A DNA stretch of 6,203 bases from Actinomycetota bacterium (GCA_005787665.1 SYAB01000312.1:1-6203); one strand, 5' to 3'. Positions 1 through 6,077 are shown, counted from the first letter of the stretch. Notes: a model not told the origin generated them from the sequence alone. Numbers and translations are program-made.

Positions 1-855
1 AAGGACCAATTCGGCTCTCTCACTGAGCTTCCCGGCCTCCTGCAGGACCTCATCGTCAAGCCGATTGCGGCCGGCTGGGGTAAAACGCAGTCCAAGGATC
101 TCTACGAGCAGTTCTCCGACGGTATCCGCTACGTCGACCTGCGGCTGACCAACGAACCCGACGGGACGGTCTACCTCGAACACGGGCTGATCTCGGTGCC
201 CTTCGATGACGCCGTCGACGACATCGCCGCCTTCGCCACCGAACATCCGAAGGAAGCGCTCGTCATTTACATCCAGGGCATCAAGAACTTCACCCCGATC
301 ACCCACGCTGAAGTCATCGGGCAGATGGATGCCGCGTTCGGGTCGCGGATGGTTCCGCGGGCGCTGGGCACCTCGGCGACGCTGGGGCAGCTGTGGGCTA
401 TCGACAAGAACGTCATCGTCGTCTACAACAACGCCGCGGTGGTCGCCGCCGACGAGAACCTCTGGCCCGACGAGACGCTGTACCGGCCGTGGCCGAACGT
501 CGCGTCGGTGCCGGACCTGTTGGCCGGCAACGAGACCAACGCGATCAACCGCCCGCCGGCGTCGATCTGGGGTCTGTTCGGCGAGCCGACACCGAGCCTG
601 ACCAACTACGCCACCGGCCTGCTGACCATCGGACCGCAGAACATCGAGCAGTTCATGTTCAACGTGCACGGCCCCGTGCAGGACTGGATGCGGGTGAACT
701 TCAAGAACAGCGTCAACCTTGTCACCGCTGAGTGGTATCAGCTGTTCTGGCCGGCCGGGTCGACGTTCGCCCGCGACTCCATCGGTGCGGTGTATGAAAC
801 CCTGGGCTCGCGCCTGGCCGGTGTTTTCGGCAGTGCGCCCCTAGGACAGGTGTGA
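1..855 (+). CDS. PI-PLC X-domain-like phosphodiesterase, C-terminal part (5' end outside window)
   Basis: Frame 1 is open from the first base to TGA at 853-855, giving 284 visible residues without the N-terminus. Visible residues 41-63 read GIRYVDLRL, then a short acidic turn, then YLEHGL. This matches the second conserved block of bacterial phosphatidylinositol-specific phospholipase C X domains: the Arg of the D-L-R strand (residue 48) and the His of EHGL (residue 61, codon 181-183) correspond to the Arg and second catalytic His of the family. The following segment, FATEHPKEALVIYIQG (about 78-93), is the usual helix-strand after that His. The first catalytic His motif (H-x-S type) would lie upstream of the window. 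Family members cleave phosphoinositides or glycosyl-PI to a cyclic inositol phosphate; the substrate here is unknown. The Trp/Tyr-rich C-terminus suggests an exported enzyme, but no signal peptide is visible. The 3' end overlaps the convergent gene by 15 bases. Confidence 0.75.
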   Translation, partial: KDQFGSLTELPGLLQDLIVKPIAAGWGKTQSKDLYEQFSDGIRYVDLRLTNEPDGTVYLEHGLISVPFDDAVDDIAAFATEHPKEALVIYIQGIKNFTPITHAEVIGQMDAAFGSRMVPRALGTSATLGQLWAIDKNVIVVYNNAAVVAADENLWPDETLYRPWPNVASVPDLLAGNETNAINRPPASIWGLFGEPTPSLTNYATGLLTIGPQNIEQFMFNVHGPVQDWMRVNFKNSVNLVTAEWYQLFWPAGSTFARDSIGAVYETLGSRLAGVFGSAPLGQV

Positions 856-3800
856 GGGCCGGAGGTCTAGCGGGAACAACTGGTCGCGGCTGAACCTGAA
901 AGTGAGCAGTATCGGTGCGCCGTCGTTCGGCGGGGCGGCGGTCTCCAGACTCACGGTGAGGACGGCGACGGTGTCGTCGTCCGCGGCGAGAGCCATCGCG
1001 GTGGTGCCGATGACGGGCCCCCCTCCGGAGAACATCCGGGTCAGTGCCGCCGCGACGCTGATCACGATGCTCGCCGTGGCTCCGACTGCCTGGCTCACCC
1101 AGAGGCCGACGAGATTGTTCCCGAACAGCGAGCCGATGCCCGCACCCACGGCGTAGCCGAGAGCAACCTGCAATTCGGCATCCCGCAGGACGGCCTGAGT
1201 TGCAACGTTCACGACATCGTTCACCGACACTCCGCTGAGGATATCGATCGCGACGGTGCTGAGCAGGTGTGCGGCGGCGGGACGAGCCAGGAGTGATACC
1301 GCCGCAGCGTTAGTGACCTGACCCGCCACCGCGCCGAATACACCGTTGGTGATCCCGGCATCCCGCAGCAGAGTGCCCACGGCGATCTGTGCCGCCGCGC
1401 CGAGCGCGTCGCGAATGTCGGCGTTGCCGACGATCGAATCCACAGTGCCGGGGACAGTGGCACTCACCGCGGCCAGGAAGGCGGCGTCGGCTTGTAGCGA
1501 CGTCAGCGCGGTGGTCAATGCCGTGGCGAGTTCAGTTCCGGCCAGCAGGGCGTCGGCGATCTCGTTCGCCGCACCGGTGAGGGCGGTGCTGAGCCCGGGG
1601 CGGCCGAGCAGTTCGGTGATCGCAGCGCCGATCACGGCTGCCACGTCGTCGCTGACTGCCGGACTGCCCAGCACGGCCACTACTGCGGGGCCGAACGTGG
1701 TGCCGAGGAGTTCGCCCAGGGCCGCGCGGACCGCGGGGTTGCCCGCCAATTCGGCGATCACGGTTGTGGTGGTCGTGCCGAGGGCTTGCTGGACCGGGGA
1801 GTCACCCAGCAATGTCACGTCGACGGCGGCGAGTGTGGCGGTGATGGTTGCGCCGAACGCCGCCACGATCACGGGGTCGGTCTGCAGTGCCTGGACCGCG
1901 TCCTGCAGCGCGGCATTGAGGCCGACGCCGGCCAGCACCGCGGCCACCATCTGGTCTACCGCGGTTGTCAATGCGGTACCGATCCCGGGCTGGCTGAGGA
2001 AAGTGGCCACCGCGATGCCGACCACCGCGGAAAGCCCCTCACCAACCGCCGATTCGGCCAGCAGCCCGACCACAGCATCGCCCACCGCTTCCCCAACGGC
2101 GACGGCTGCGGGGCTGGAGCCCAGCGCCGCCGCTACCAGTCGGCCGACCTGCTGACCGCTGGCGCCGCCGTCGATTGCCACGGTAATGAACTCGGTGATC
2201 TGCTCTCCGATGAGGTTCCTGATCGCGGGGTCGCCGGTGAGGGCAGCGATCAGGGTGGTGATCGTGGCTCCCAGGGTTTGTCCGAGATCAGGATTGCTCA
2301 GCAGCGATCCGATCACCTCGGTGATGGTGGCGCCGAGGGCGGCCCCGATTGCCGGGGTGCTCTGCAGTGATCCGAGAGTGTTTTGCAGTGCGGTGCCGGG
2401 GTCGGTGCCGGCCAGTAGCGCTGCGGCGAGTTGGCCTGCTGCATCGGCCAGTGTGGTCCCGACGTCGGGTTGGCTCAGGAATGTGGGCAGCACCGATCCG
2501 GTCAGGGCTGCGATGGCGCCGGTGATGGCGGGCTCGGCCAGCAGGGCGGTGACGGTGTTGCTCAGTGCTGCGCCGAGGGCGGCGGTGGATGGAGTGTCGC
2601 CGAGGGCGGCGGAGATCTGTTGGGTGATTTCGGTGGCGGCAAGGTCGCGCAGGGCGGGGTCGGCGGCTAGGTCGGCGATCAGGGTGGTGATCGTGGTTCC
2701 CAGGGTTTGTCCGAGATCAGGATTGCTCAGCAGCGATCCGGCCACCTCGGTGATGGTGGCGCCGAGGGCGGCCCCGATTGCCGGCACTGGCACCAGTGCC
2801 AGTCCGAACTCCGATCGCATCGCGTTGACGACGGTGATGGCCAGCGCGTCGGCTGTCCCCGGCTGGCTCAGGAAGGTGACCAGCGCCGAGCCGGCGACCC
2901 GGGCGAGATCCTCGCTGATCACGCTCACGAGGCCGGCGACCGCGGTGCTGACCGCGGCGCTGACGCCCGCGGCGGCGGGGCCGTCCCCGACCAATGCGGC
3001 CGCCACGGTCTGGCCGGCGACCGCGCCGACATAGTCGGGGACGGCGGTGCAACTGGCCGAACCCTGCCAGGGCGGACTGGCCGAGCCGGTCAGCACCCTG
3101 ACGGCACCGGCGGTTGCGGCGCTCAGCGCTTCCTGGACCGCAGGAGAGTTCAGGAACGTGCTGATCGCGGTCTGGGTGGGGATGTCGACCTGGTCTTCGA
3201 TCAATTCGGCGAAGGTGTAGCCGTTGAACGTCATATTCCACAGCAGTTGGGCGACATCCCACCCGGACGGCAGACCCGGGAGGTTGGCGATCAATGTGTC
3301 GAATTCCGCTCGGAGAGCAGTGTTTTGCGGGCCTCCGAGAGCCAGGACCATCCAAGTGGCCGCGGCGTCGCCGGCGGCGACGCTGACATCGGTGGGCAGA
3401 CCGGTTGTGGTGGCAACCTGTGTGACGAGCCCAGCGACGAATTGCTGAATGACGGGACTGCTGACGATTTGGTCGACTTGGGGGGCAACGGTTCCGTTGA
3501 AGATCCAATCGCCGAACCCGTTCACGACGGCTGGCACGAGAACGCTCGCCAGCGGCGCCCATTCGGGGACGATGACCTGAATCAGTTCCTCGACCGCCCA
3601 CTGCAGTGGCGTGGTGAGCCCGTTCCACAGCCAGGTCAGAACCCCGTCCTCGGAGGCGTTGCTGAACAGGGTTGCGAACGACTGATACGACGACTGCGCC
3701 GCATTCCATACCGCCTCGCCGGCATCGGTGATCACACTCCAGATGTCGTCGATGAACGACGCCGCCGACACCGCCGAGGTCGCCAGTGCTGTCGGTGCCG

Positions 3801-4713
3801 CAGACGCCATCGGGTCCGCCAGCACCGATAATGCCGCCGACTCTGTCGGGGCCACCATGTCTGCCGTCGTGGCGGCGGCGGACAGTTCGCGGCGGCTCAC
3901 CGCCAAGGCTGCCCACGCAAGTGGTGTTGCGATGGGCGCCAGGGGGTCGCCGTCGGCCAGTCGGTCCACAGACTCGTGATCCGTTTCGGCAAGGTCCTCG
4001 TCGGGCGCGGCCGTCATGATCGCCGGTGCGTCCGCTACGGTCGCTGCGACGGACGTGACTAGCGGGGACGTTGGGACCGCATCAGTGTTGGCCGCGTCGT
4101 CGGTGACATCCTCCGGTGCAGTGTCCGGAGCCGAGAACCCCTCCGGCGCAATGTCAATAACGCCAGTCGGTGCATCAACCGGCGCGCTGGGGGCGGACTC
4201 GGACGCGAACGCGGGCGGCCTACCGGAGTCGCTGTCCCGGATGGACGTTCGAGCTGCCGCCGACCGCTGAACCGCGCGCCTGCCGGGTGACTCACCGGCA
4301 TCGGCAATGCGGTCGGAGTCGCGCAGTTGCCCCCGATTGCGGCCGGGTTGCGCCTCGCCGGGGGAATCGGCTGTGCTCGCGGTCTCTGAGGAACTATCCG
4401 TTTCGGGTGCGGCGAAGCTGGGCCGGTTGTCGCTCCGCTGCCCCGGCCTCGCAGGTGCGGAATCTGCCGATTCGGCCGATCCGGTCTCCATAGAGTCGGC
4501 AACCGCAACTGCCGGCAGCGCCACGATCGCCCCGCCAATGCCCATCGCCACCGCCAGCGCGCCGACCCGGCCCACGTAGTGGGTCGAGCGAATCGCAGGT
4601 GCCAACGACCATCCGCCCTCAGGATTTTCGACCACGCGAAGCGCCTCGACAGACGGCCGGTGGCGACCTCCGGCGTCCCGGCGGTGCCGGCCACGTGCGT
4701 CCCGGTTGTTCAT
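841..4713 (-). CDS. Very large exported Ala-rich repeat protein (1290 aa), function unknown
   Basis: The ATG at 4713 is chosen because a purine-rich GAGGGGG (4723-4729) lies 9 bases upstream and a normal signal peptide follows; stop TAG is at 841-843. Residues 1-45 are a long basic n-region with a duplicated RDA(R/G)GRHR motif. Residues 46-72 are a hydrophobic signal segment (YVGRVGALAVAMGIGGAI...) ending AVAVA|DS, with likely cleavage after Ala72. Residues 73 to about 315 are disordered, rich in Ala, Ser, Pro and Asp, and contain PLAWAALAVSRREL (264-277); from memory, similar segments occur in large secreted mycobacterial proteins. Residues 320-560 form a Trp-containing region likely to fold. 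About 560-1215 are degenerate helical repeats anchored on a Q/R-P motif at residues 617, 748, 908, 1038 and 1144, followed by a TAL...ALLAGT...TAL...SLQ pattern. The C-terminal tail (about 1230-1290) looks beta-rich. No enzymatic motif is seen. A surface or cell-wall structural or adhesive role is a guess. The only cysteine I see is residue 555. Confidence 0.82.
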   Translation of the reverse strand: MNNRDARGRHRRDAGGRHRPSVEALRVVENPEGGWSLAPAIRSTHYVGRVGALAVAMGIGGAIVALPAVAVADSMETGSAESADSAPARPGQRSDNRPSFAAPETDSSSETASTADSPGEAQPGRNRGQLRDSDRIADAGESPGRRAVQRSAAARTSIRDSDSGRPPAFASESAPSAPVDAPTGVIDIAPEGFSAPDTAPEDVTDDAANTDAVPTSPLVTSVAATVADAPAIMTAAPDEDLAETDHESVDRLADGDPLAPIATPLAWAALAVSRRELSAAATTADMVAPTESAALSVLADPMASAAPTALATSAVSAASFIDDIWSVITDAGEAVWNAAQSSYQSFATLFSNASEDGVLTWLWNGLTTPLQWAVEELIQVIVPEWAPLASVLVPAVVNGFGDWIFNGTVAPQVDQIVSSPVIQQFVAGLVTQVATTTGLPTDVSVAAGDAAATWMVLALGGPQNTALRAEFDTLIANLPGLPSGWDVAQLLWNMTFNGYTFAELIEDQVDIPTQTAISTFLNSPAVQEALSAATAGAVRVLTGSASPPWQGSASCTAVPDYVGAVAGQTVAAALVGDGPAAAGVSAAVSTAVAGLVSVISEDLARVAGSALVTFLSQPGTADALAITVVNAMRSEFGLALVPVPAIGAALGATITEVAGSLLSNPDLGQTLGTTITTLIADLAADPALRDLAATEITQQISAALGDTPSTAALGAALSNTVTALLAEPAITGAIAALTGSVLPTFLSQPDVGTTLADAAGQLAAALLAGTDPGTALQNTLGSLQSTPAIGAALGATITEVIGSLLSNPDLGQTLGATITTLIAALTGDPAIRNLIGEQITEFITVAIDGGASGQQVGRLVAAALGSSPAAVAVGEAVGDAVVGLLAESAVGEGLSAVVGIAVATFLSQPGIGTALTTAVDQMVAAVLAGVGLNAALQDAVQALQTDPVIVAAFGATITATLAAVDVTLLGDSPVQQALGTTTTTVIAELAGNPAVRAALGELLGTTFGPAVVAVLGSPAVSDDVAAVIGAAITELLGRPGLSTALTGAANEIADALLAGTELATALTTALTSLQADAAFLAAVSATVPGTVDSIVGNADIRDALGAAAQIAVGTLLRDAGITNGVFGAVAGQVTNAAAVSLLARPAAAHLLSTVAIDILSGVSVNDVVNVATQAVLRDAELQVALGYAVGAGIGSLFGNNLVGLWVSQAVGATASIVISVAAALTRMFSGGGPVIGTTAMALAADDDTVAVLTVSLETAAPPNDGAPILLTFRFSRDQLFPLDLRPSHLS
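2246..2355 (-). repeat. 110-bp near-identical direct repeat, copy B
   Basis: This copy matches 2675-2784 at 107 of 110 positions with no gaps. The offset is exactly 429 bp, or 143 codons, so the reading frame is kept. It encodes residues about 787-823 of the large exported protein (AIGAALGATITEVIGSLLSN and following). The three mismatches change two residues (Ile versus Ala, Ala versus Thr), and no synonymous difference is present. Other units of the array have no comparable DNA identity, so this points to a recent duplication or gene conversion. Confidence 0.9.
2675..2784 (-). repeat. 110-bp near-identical direct repeat, copy A
   Basis: This is the partner of 2246-2355, with 3 mismatches in 110 bp. 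It encodes residues about 644-680 of the large exported protein. The similarity stops abruptly at 2784, where an 18-bp inverted repeat (2783-2800) begins. On the other side, toward 2640, similarity fades gradually, as expected for paralogous repeat units. Confidence 0.9.
2783..2800. repeat. 18-bp inverted repeat at the edge of the DNA repeat
   Basis: Arms GGCACTGG (2783-2790) and CCAGTGCC (2793-2800) are perfect reverse complements with a 2-base spacer. An overlapping second pairing, ACTGGCA (2786-2792) with TGCCAGT (2797-2803), is also possible. It lies inside the coding sequence, encoding part of LALVPVPA, exactly where the 110-bp repeat identity ends. It may be a recombination or slippage breakpoint, or chance in a low-complexity GC-rich stretch. 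Confidence 0.6.
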
Positions 4714-4760
4714 CGTTCGCGGCCCCCTCGCGTCGCACCGTGATGGACCTCGATGTTCAC
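4710..4760 (-). CDS. Possible 16-codon leader ORF coupled to the large exported protein
   Basis: A GTG at 4760-4758 on the minus strand is preceded by a consensus AGGAG (4769-4773) with 8 bases between them. The frame reads MNIEVHHGATRGGRER and ends at TGA 4712-4710. That TGA overlaps the ATG of the 1290-residue protein as ATGA, the classic arrangement for translational coupling. The main gene's own GAGGGGG ribosome site lies inside this ORF. The AGGAG is out of frame with the main protein and too far from its ATG (55 bases) to serve it directly, so the leader explains why such a strong site is present. No attenuator codon run is seen. No known peptide is recognised, and so short an ORF could be chance. 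Confidence 0.42.
   Translation of the reverse strand: MNIEVHHGATRGGRER
4723..4729 (-). promoter_or_regulatory. Ribosome binding site deciding the start of the large exported protein
   Basis: The minus strand reads GAGGGGG, 9 bases before the ATG at 4713. It supports this ATG over the in-frame upstream ATG at 5061, which would add 116 low-complexity residues and run through the divergent secreted-protein gene. Confidence 0.6.
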
Positions 4761-4768
4761 CGAGCGGA

Positions 4769-4773
4769 CTCCT
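4769..4773 (-). promoter_or_regulatory. Consensus Shine-Dalgarno AGGAG for the candidate leader ORF
   Basis: AGGAG on the minus strand sits 8 bases upstream of the GTG at 4760. No in-frame start codon for the large exported protein lies at a usable distance from it. Confidence 0.45.
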
Positions 4774-4815
4774 AAGACGTATCACACAGCCGGGTATTCG
4801 GACCGGAATTTCGCC

Positions 4816-4828
4816 CGGGAAGTTCCCG
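4816..4828. repeat. 13-bp perfect inverted repeat in the divergent intergenic region
   Basis: CGGGAA and TTCCCG arms are separated by a single central G at 4822. It lies about 100 bp upstream of both divergent start codons, where a shared regulator could bind. No regulator consensus is recognised, so the operator role is inference. Confidence 0.4.
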
Positions 4829-4881
4829 ACCGGCGAGCCGACGCTCAGCCTGACCGATGACGCCACCGGCTTGCCCACCGT

Positions 4882-4918
4882 GGCGCCGCGGCCAGATCCC
4901 CAGGCGCCGCGGCCAGAT
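4882..4918. repeat. Two 16-bp direct repeats spaced by 21 bp upstream of the four-Cys secreted protein
   Basis: The 16-mer GGCGCCGCGGCCAGAT occurs identically at 4882-4897 and 4903-4918. The 21-bp period equals two helical turns, so both copies face the same side of DNA. Each contains the palindrome GCCGCGGC. The second copy runs into the putative -10 box; with transcription starting at about 4931 the copies are centred near -41 and -20. This is a plausible binding site for a dimeric regulator, though a simple local duplication is possible. Confidence 0.55.
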
Positions 4919-4923
4919 AGAGT
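4918..4923 (+). promoter_or_regulatory. Putative -10 box TAGAGT for leaderless transcription of the secreted protein
   Basis: TAGAGT fits the mycobacterial TANNNT -10 consensus. With its last T as -7, transcription would start at 4930-4931, on the ATG, giving a leaderless mRNA. This agrees with the absence of a convincing Shine-Dalgarno. No good -35 is seen, and the direct repeats occupy that region. Confidence 0.45.
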
Positions 4924-4930
4924 GCGACGA

Positions 4931-5407
4931 ATGCGGGCATGGCGGTGGCGGATGGGTGTCGGACTTATCGCAGCGGCGATCGCGGTCGCCCCGGCGGCGC
5001 TCGCCGACGACAGCCCTCCGCCGGCCGATGATCTGAATGCTTTTCCGCTGGCGCCGGGCAACTACCAGACGAGTTCTGACCGGTCCTACTACGGCTGGGT
5101 TTTCTTCACCACCCCCGACGGCCGGTCATGCGGAATCGCCCCCAACGGCGGCGGAATCGGCTGTGACGCGGTGCCCTCCGATGCGCCGGCGGGCACCAAT
5201 CAGACCTTCGCCGACGCCGCCGACCCCGCCCAATACCGATACTCGGACACCCTCGTCTTCACCCGCGACGCTCAGGTGCTCCCCGCGGGTCAACGCGTCC
5301 AGACCGTCGGTGGCGCGTGCGCTGTCGACTACCAGGGTGCGGTGCACTGCCAGACGCAGGGCGACCACGGATTCATCCTGTCCACCGCCACCGGCGTGCT
5401 CTGGTAG
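4931..5407 (+). CDS. Small secreted four-cysteine protein, function unknown (158 aa)
   Basis: The ATG at 4931 starts a compact signal peptide: basic MRAWRWR, hydrophobic MGVGLIAAAIAVA, and site APAALA|DD with cleavage after Ala25, giving a mature chain of about 133 residues. The mature part begins with an acidic Pro-rich linker, then YYGWVFFTTPDGRSCGI, GGIGCDAVP, VGGACAVDYQGAVHCQT and a final GFILSTATGVLW. Cysteines 67 and 78, and 130 and 140, are paired by spacing and probably form two disulfides, as expected for an extracytoplasmic beta-rich protein. No catalytic motif is visible. Similar short secreted proteins with TTPDGRSCGI-like segments are familiar from mycobacteria, but this is memory only and no function is attached. 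An in-frame GTG at 4922 would add three residues and is less likely. It is divergent from the large exported protein and convergent with vapC, 15 bp from its stop. Confidence 0.8.
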   Translation: MRAWRWRMGVGLIAAAIAVAPAALADDSPPPADDLNAFPLAPGNYQTSSDRSYYGWVFFTTPDGRSCGIAPNGGGIGCDAVPSDAPAGTNQTFADAADPAQYRYSDTLVFTRDAQVLPAGQRVQTVGGACAVDYQGAVHCQTQGDHGFILSTATGVLW

Positions 5408-5414
5408 ACGTTCC

Positions 5415-5434
5415 GTTGCCGTCTAGACGGCAAC
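5415..5434. terminator. Perfect 20-bp palindrome, candidate bidirectional terminator
   Basis: GTTGCCGTCT (5415-5424) is followed directly by its exact reverse complement (5425-5434), with a TCTAGA centre. As RNA it can form an 8-bp stem with a CUAG loop in either direction. It lies between the ends of the convergent secreted-protein gene (5407) and vapC, and includes the vapC stop (5423-5425) and its last three codons. No U-tract follows on either strand, which is common for mycobacterial terminators, but the perfect symmetry also fits a protein-binding site. Confidence 0.5.
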
Positions 5435-5824
5435 AACCGTCAGGAGTTTCTCGAGGCCCGCAAAGTCGCCGCCGTTACGGGTGTAAAGAGGCATGCCCGC
5501 GGCTAACGCTGTTGCGGCAATGAGCAGGTCGGTCGCGCGCCGACGCGGCTGACGGCCAGCGGCGACGACGGCGGCGTAGATCCTCCCGTAGGCCCGCGCG
5601 CAGTCGCCGTCGAAGGGAATGGGTTCCATCCACGACTCGAGTTGCTGCAACCGGTCCTGGCGTCGCGCCCGTTCGGCGGGGTCGTCGGTGGCGTGTGGCC
5701 CCGCGGACAGCTCGGCGATCGTGACCGCGCTGACGGACGCCTCAGCGGGTAGATCGTCCGGGGCGATCACGTCGAGGTCGATCACCACTGACGTGTCAAG
5801 CAAACCGCTTGTCGTCTCAGCCAC
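5423..5824 (-). CDS. vapC: VapC-type PIN-domain ribonuclease toxin (133 aa)
   Basis: The product is a PIN-domain toxin expected to be a Mg-dependent endoribonuclease, cutting specific RNAs when its antitoxin is lost. The start GTG at 5824 gives MAETTSGLLDTSVVIDLD, placing the first acidic residue at Asp10 as is normal for VapC. The other active-site acids are Glu38 (TIAELSAG), Asp99 (ATDLLIAATA) and Asp120 (TRNGGDF), with Asn117 in the same loop. All four acids are intact, so the toxin looks functional. Length is typical of the family (about 130-140 aa). The GTG overlaps the antitoxin stop by 8 bases (GTGGCTGA), so translation is probably coupled. Longer in-frame extensions to 5926 lie wholly within the antitoxin gene and are disregarded. 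I cannot say which numbered mycobacterial VapC it resembles. Confidence 0.92.
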   Translation of the reverse strand: MAETTSGLLDTSVVIDLDVIAPDDLPAEASVSAVTIAELSAGPHATDDPAERARRQDRLQQLESWMEPIPFDGDCARAYGRIYAAVVAAGRQPRRRATDLLIAATALAAGMPLYTRNGGDFAGLEKLLTVVAV

Positions 5825-6071
5825 GCGGACTGATGTCCTGATCGACGACGCGGTCGAGGTCTGCGCGCAACTGCTGATACTCAATGCGCGGGGCGCCTCG
5901 GAATGCTGCTGCCAAAGCCGGTCCATTCACGACCCGGCGGCGCCGCAACGGCATCAGTTCCCCGACTGGAACACCATTGCGGGTCACGATGAATGCTTCG
6001 CCCTCGTCGAGCCGCCGCATGATGTCACCGCTGTTGTTTCGCAACTCGCGCTGACTGATCTCGCTGCTCAT
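5817..6071 (-). CDS. vapB: VapB-like antitoxin of the Phd/YefM type (84 aa)
   Basis: The N-terminal half, SEISQRELRNNSGDIMRRLDEGEAFIVTRNGVPVGELMPL (residues 3-42), is the Phd/YefM DNA-binding and dimerisation fold: S-x-R-E-L-R-N near the start, then a strand with TRNGVPVGEL. Residues 43-84 are the charged toxin-binding tail (AFRGAPRIEYQQLRADLDRV...ISPRG) expected to wrap the VapC active site. The protein should neutralise the downstream VapC and autorepress the operon. The ATG at 6071 is chosen because the conserved N-terminus begins there and a -10 box is exactly placed for a leaderless start; the longer frame to 6119 adds residues unlike the family. The stop TGA (5819-5817) overlaps the vapC start by 8 bases. 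Confidence 0.9.
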   Translation of the reverse strand: MSSEISQRELRNNSGDIMRRLDEGEAFIVTRNGVPVGELMPLRRRRVVNGPALAAAFRGAPRIEYQQLRADLDRVVDQDISPRG

Positions 6072-6077
6072 GAACCT

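Larger units (their letters stand above)
1200..3040 (-). repeat. Degenerate protein repeat array inside the large exported protein
   Basis: Five units can be aligned by eye. Each starts near (F)LSQPG, LGRPG or LARPA and runs xxTALxxAxxxxxxALLAGTxxxTALxxALxSLQxDPAxxAAxGAT. Anchor residues are Gln617, Gln748, Gln908, Arg1038 and Arg1144, so unit length varies (131, 160, 130 and 106 residues). Units 1 and 2 continue into an almost identical AIGAALGATITEV.GSLLSNPDLGQTLG block. Unit 1 lacks the ALLAGT half, and unit 5 is shortened and most diverged. Composition is dominated by Ala, Leu, Thr, Gly and Val with few charges, which suggests stacked amphipathic helices. Boundaries are approximate. I do not recognise a named repeat family. 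Confidence 0.65.

Noticed and set aside
1346..3831. Several long plus-strand open frames within the large minus-strand gene
   Set aside because: They are Ala/Ser/Pro- or Arg/Gly-rich mirror translations of a GC-rich repetitive gene with no domain, signal peptide or ribosome site; the minus frame carries the signal peptide and the protein-level repeats.
2717..3916. A 399-residue minus-strand frame overlapping the large gene in another phase
   Set aside because: The translation is dominated by Arg and Gly, typical of a shifted frame in high-GC DNA, and shows no motif.
4805..4826. Possible ECF sigma-type -35 (GGAAC on the minus strand)
   Set aside because: No matching CGTT/GTT -10 element occurs at the required 16-20 bp spacing; the GGAAC is part of the 13-bp inverted repeat.
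4882..4918. The two 16-mers considered as a CRISPR array
   Set aside because: Only two copies with a 5-bp gap, too short for spacers, and no cas genes nearby.
4706..4930. Plus-strand extension of the secreted protein upstream to an ATG at 4706
   Set aside because: It would overlap the start of the divergent gene and add 75 residues ahead of a complete signal peptide.
4714..5061. N-terminal extension of the large minus-strand gene to an ATG at 5061
   Set aside because: The extra 116 residues are low-complexity, run opposite to the secreted-protein gene and through the intergenic repeats, and would bury the signal peptide. The ATG at 4713 has its own ribosome site and a normal export signal.
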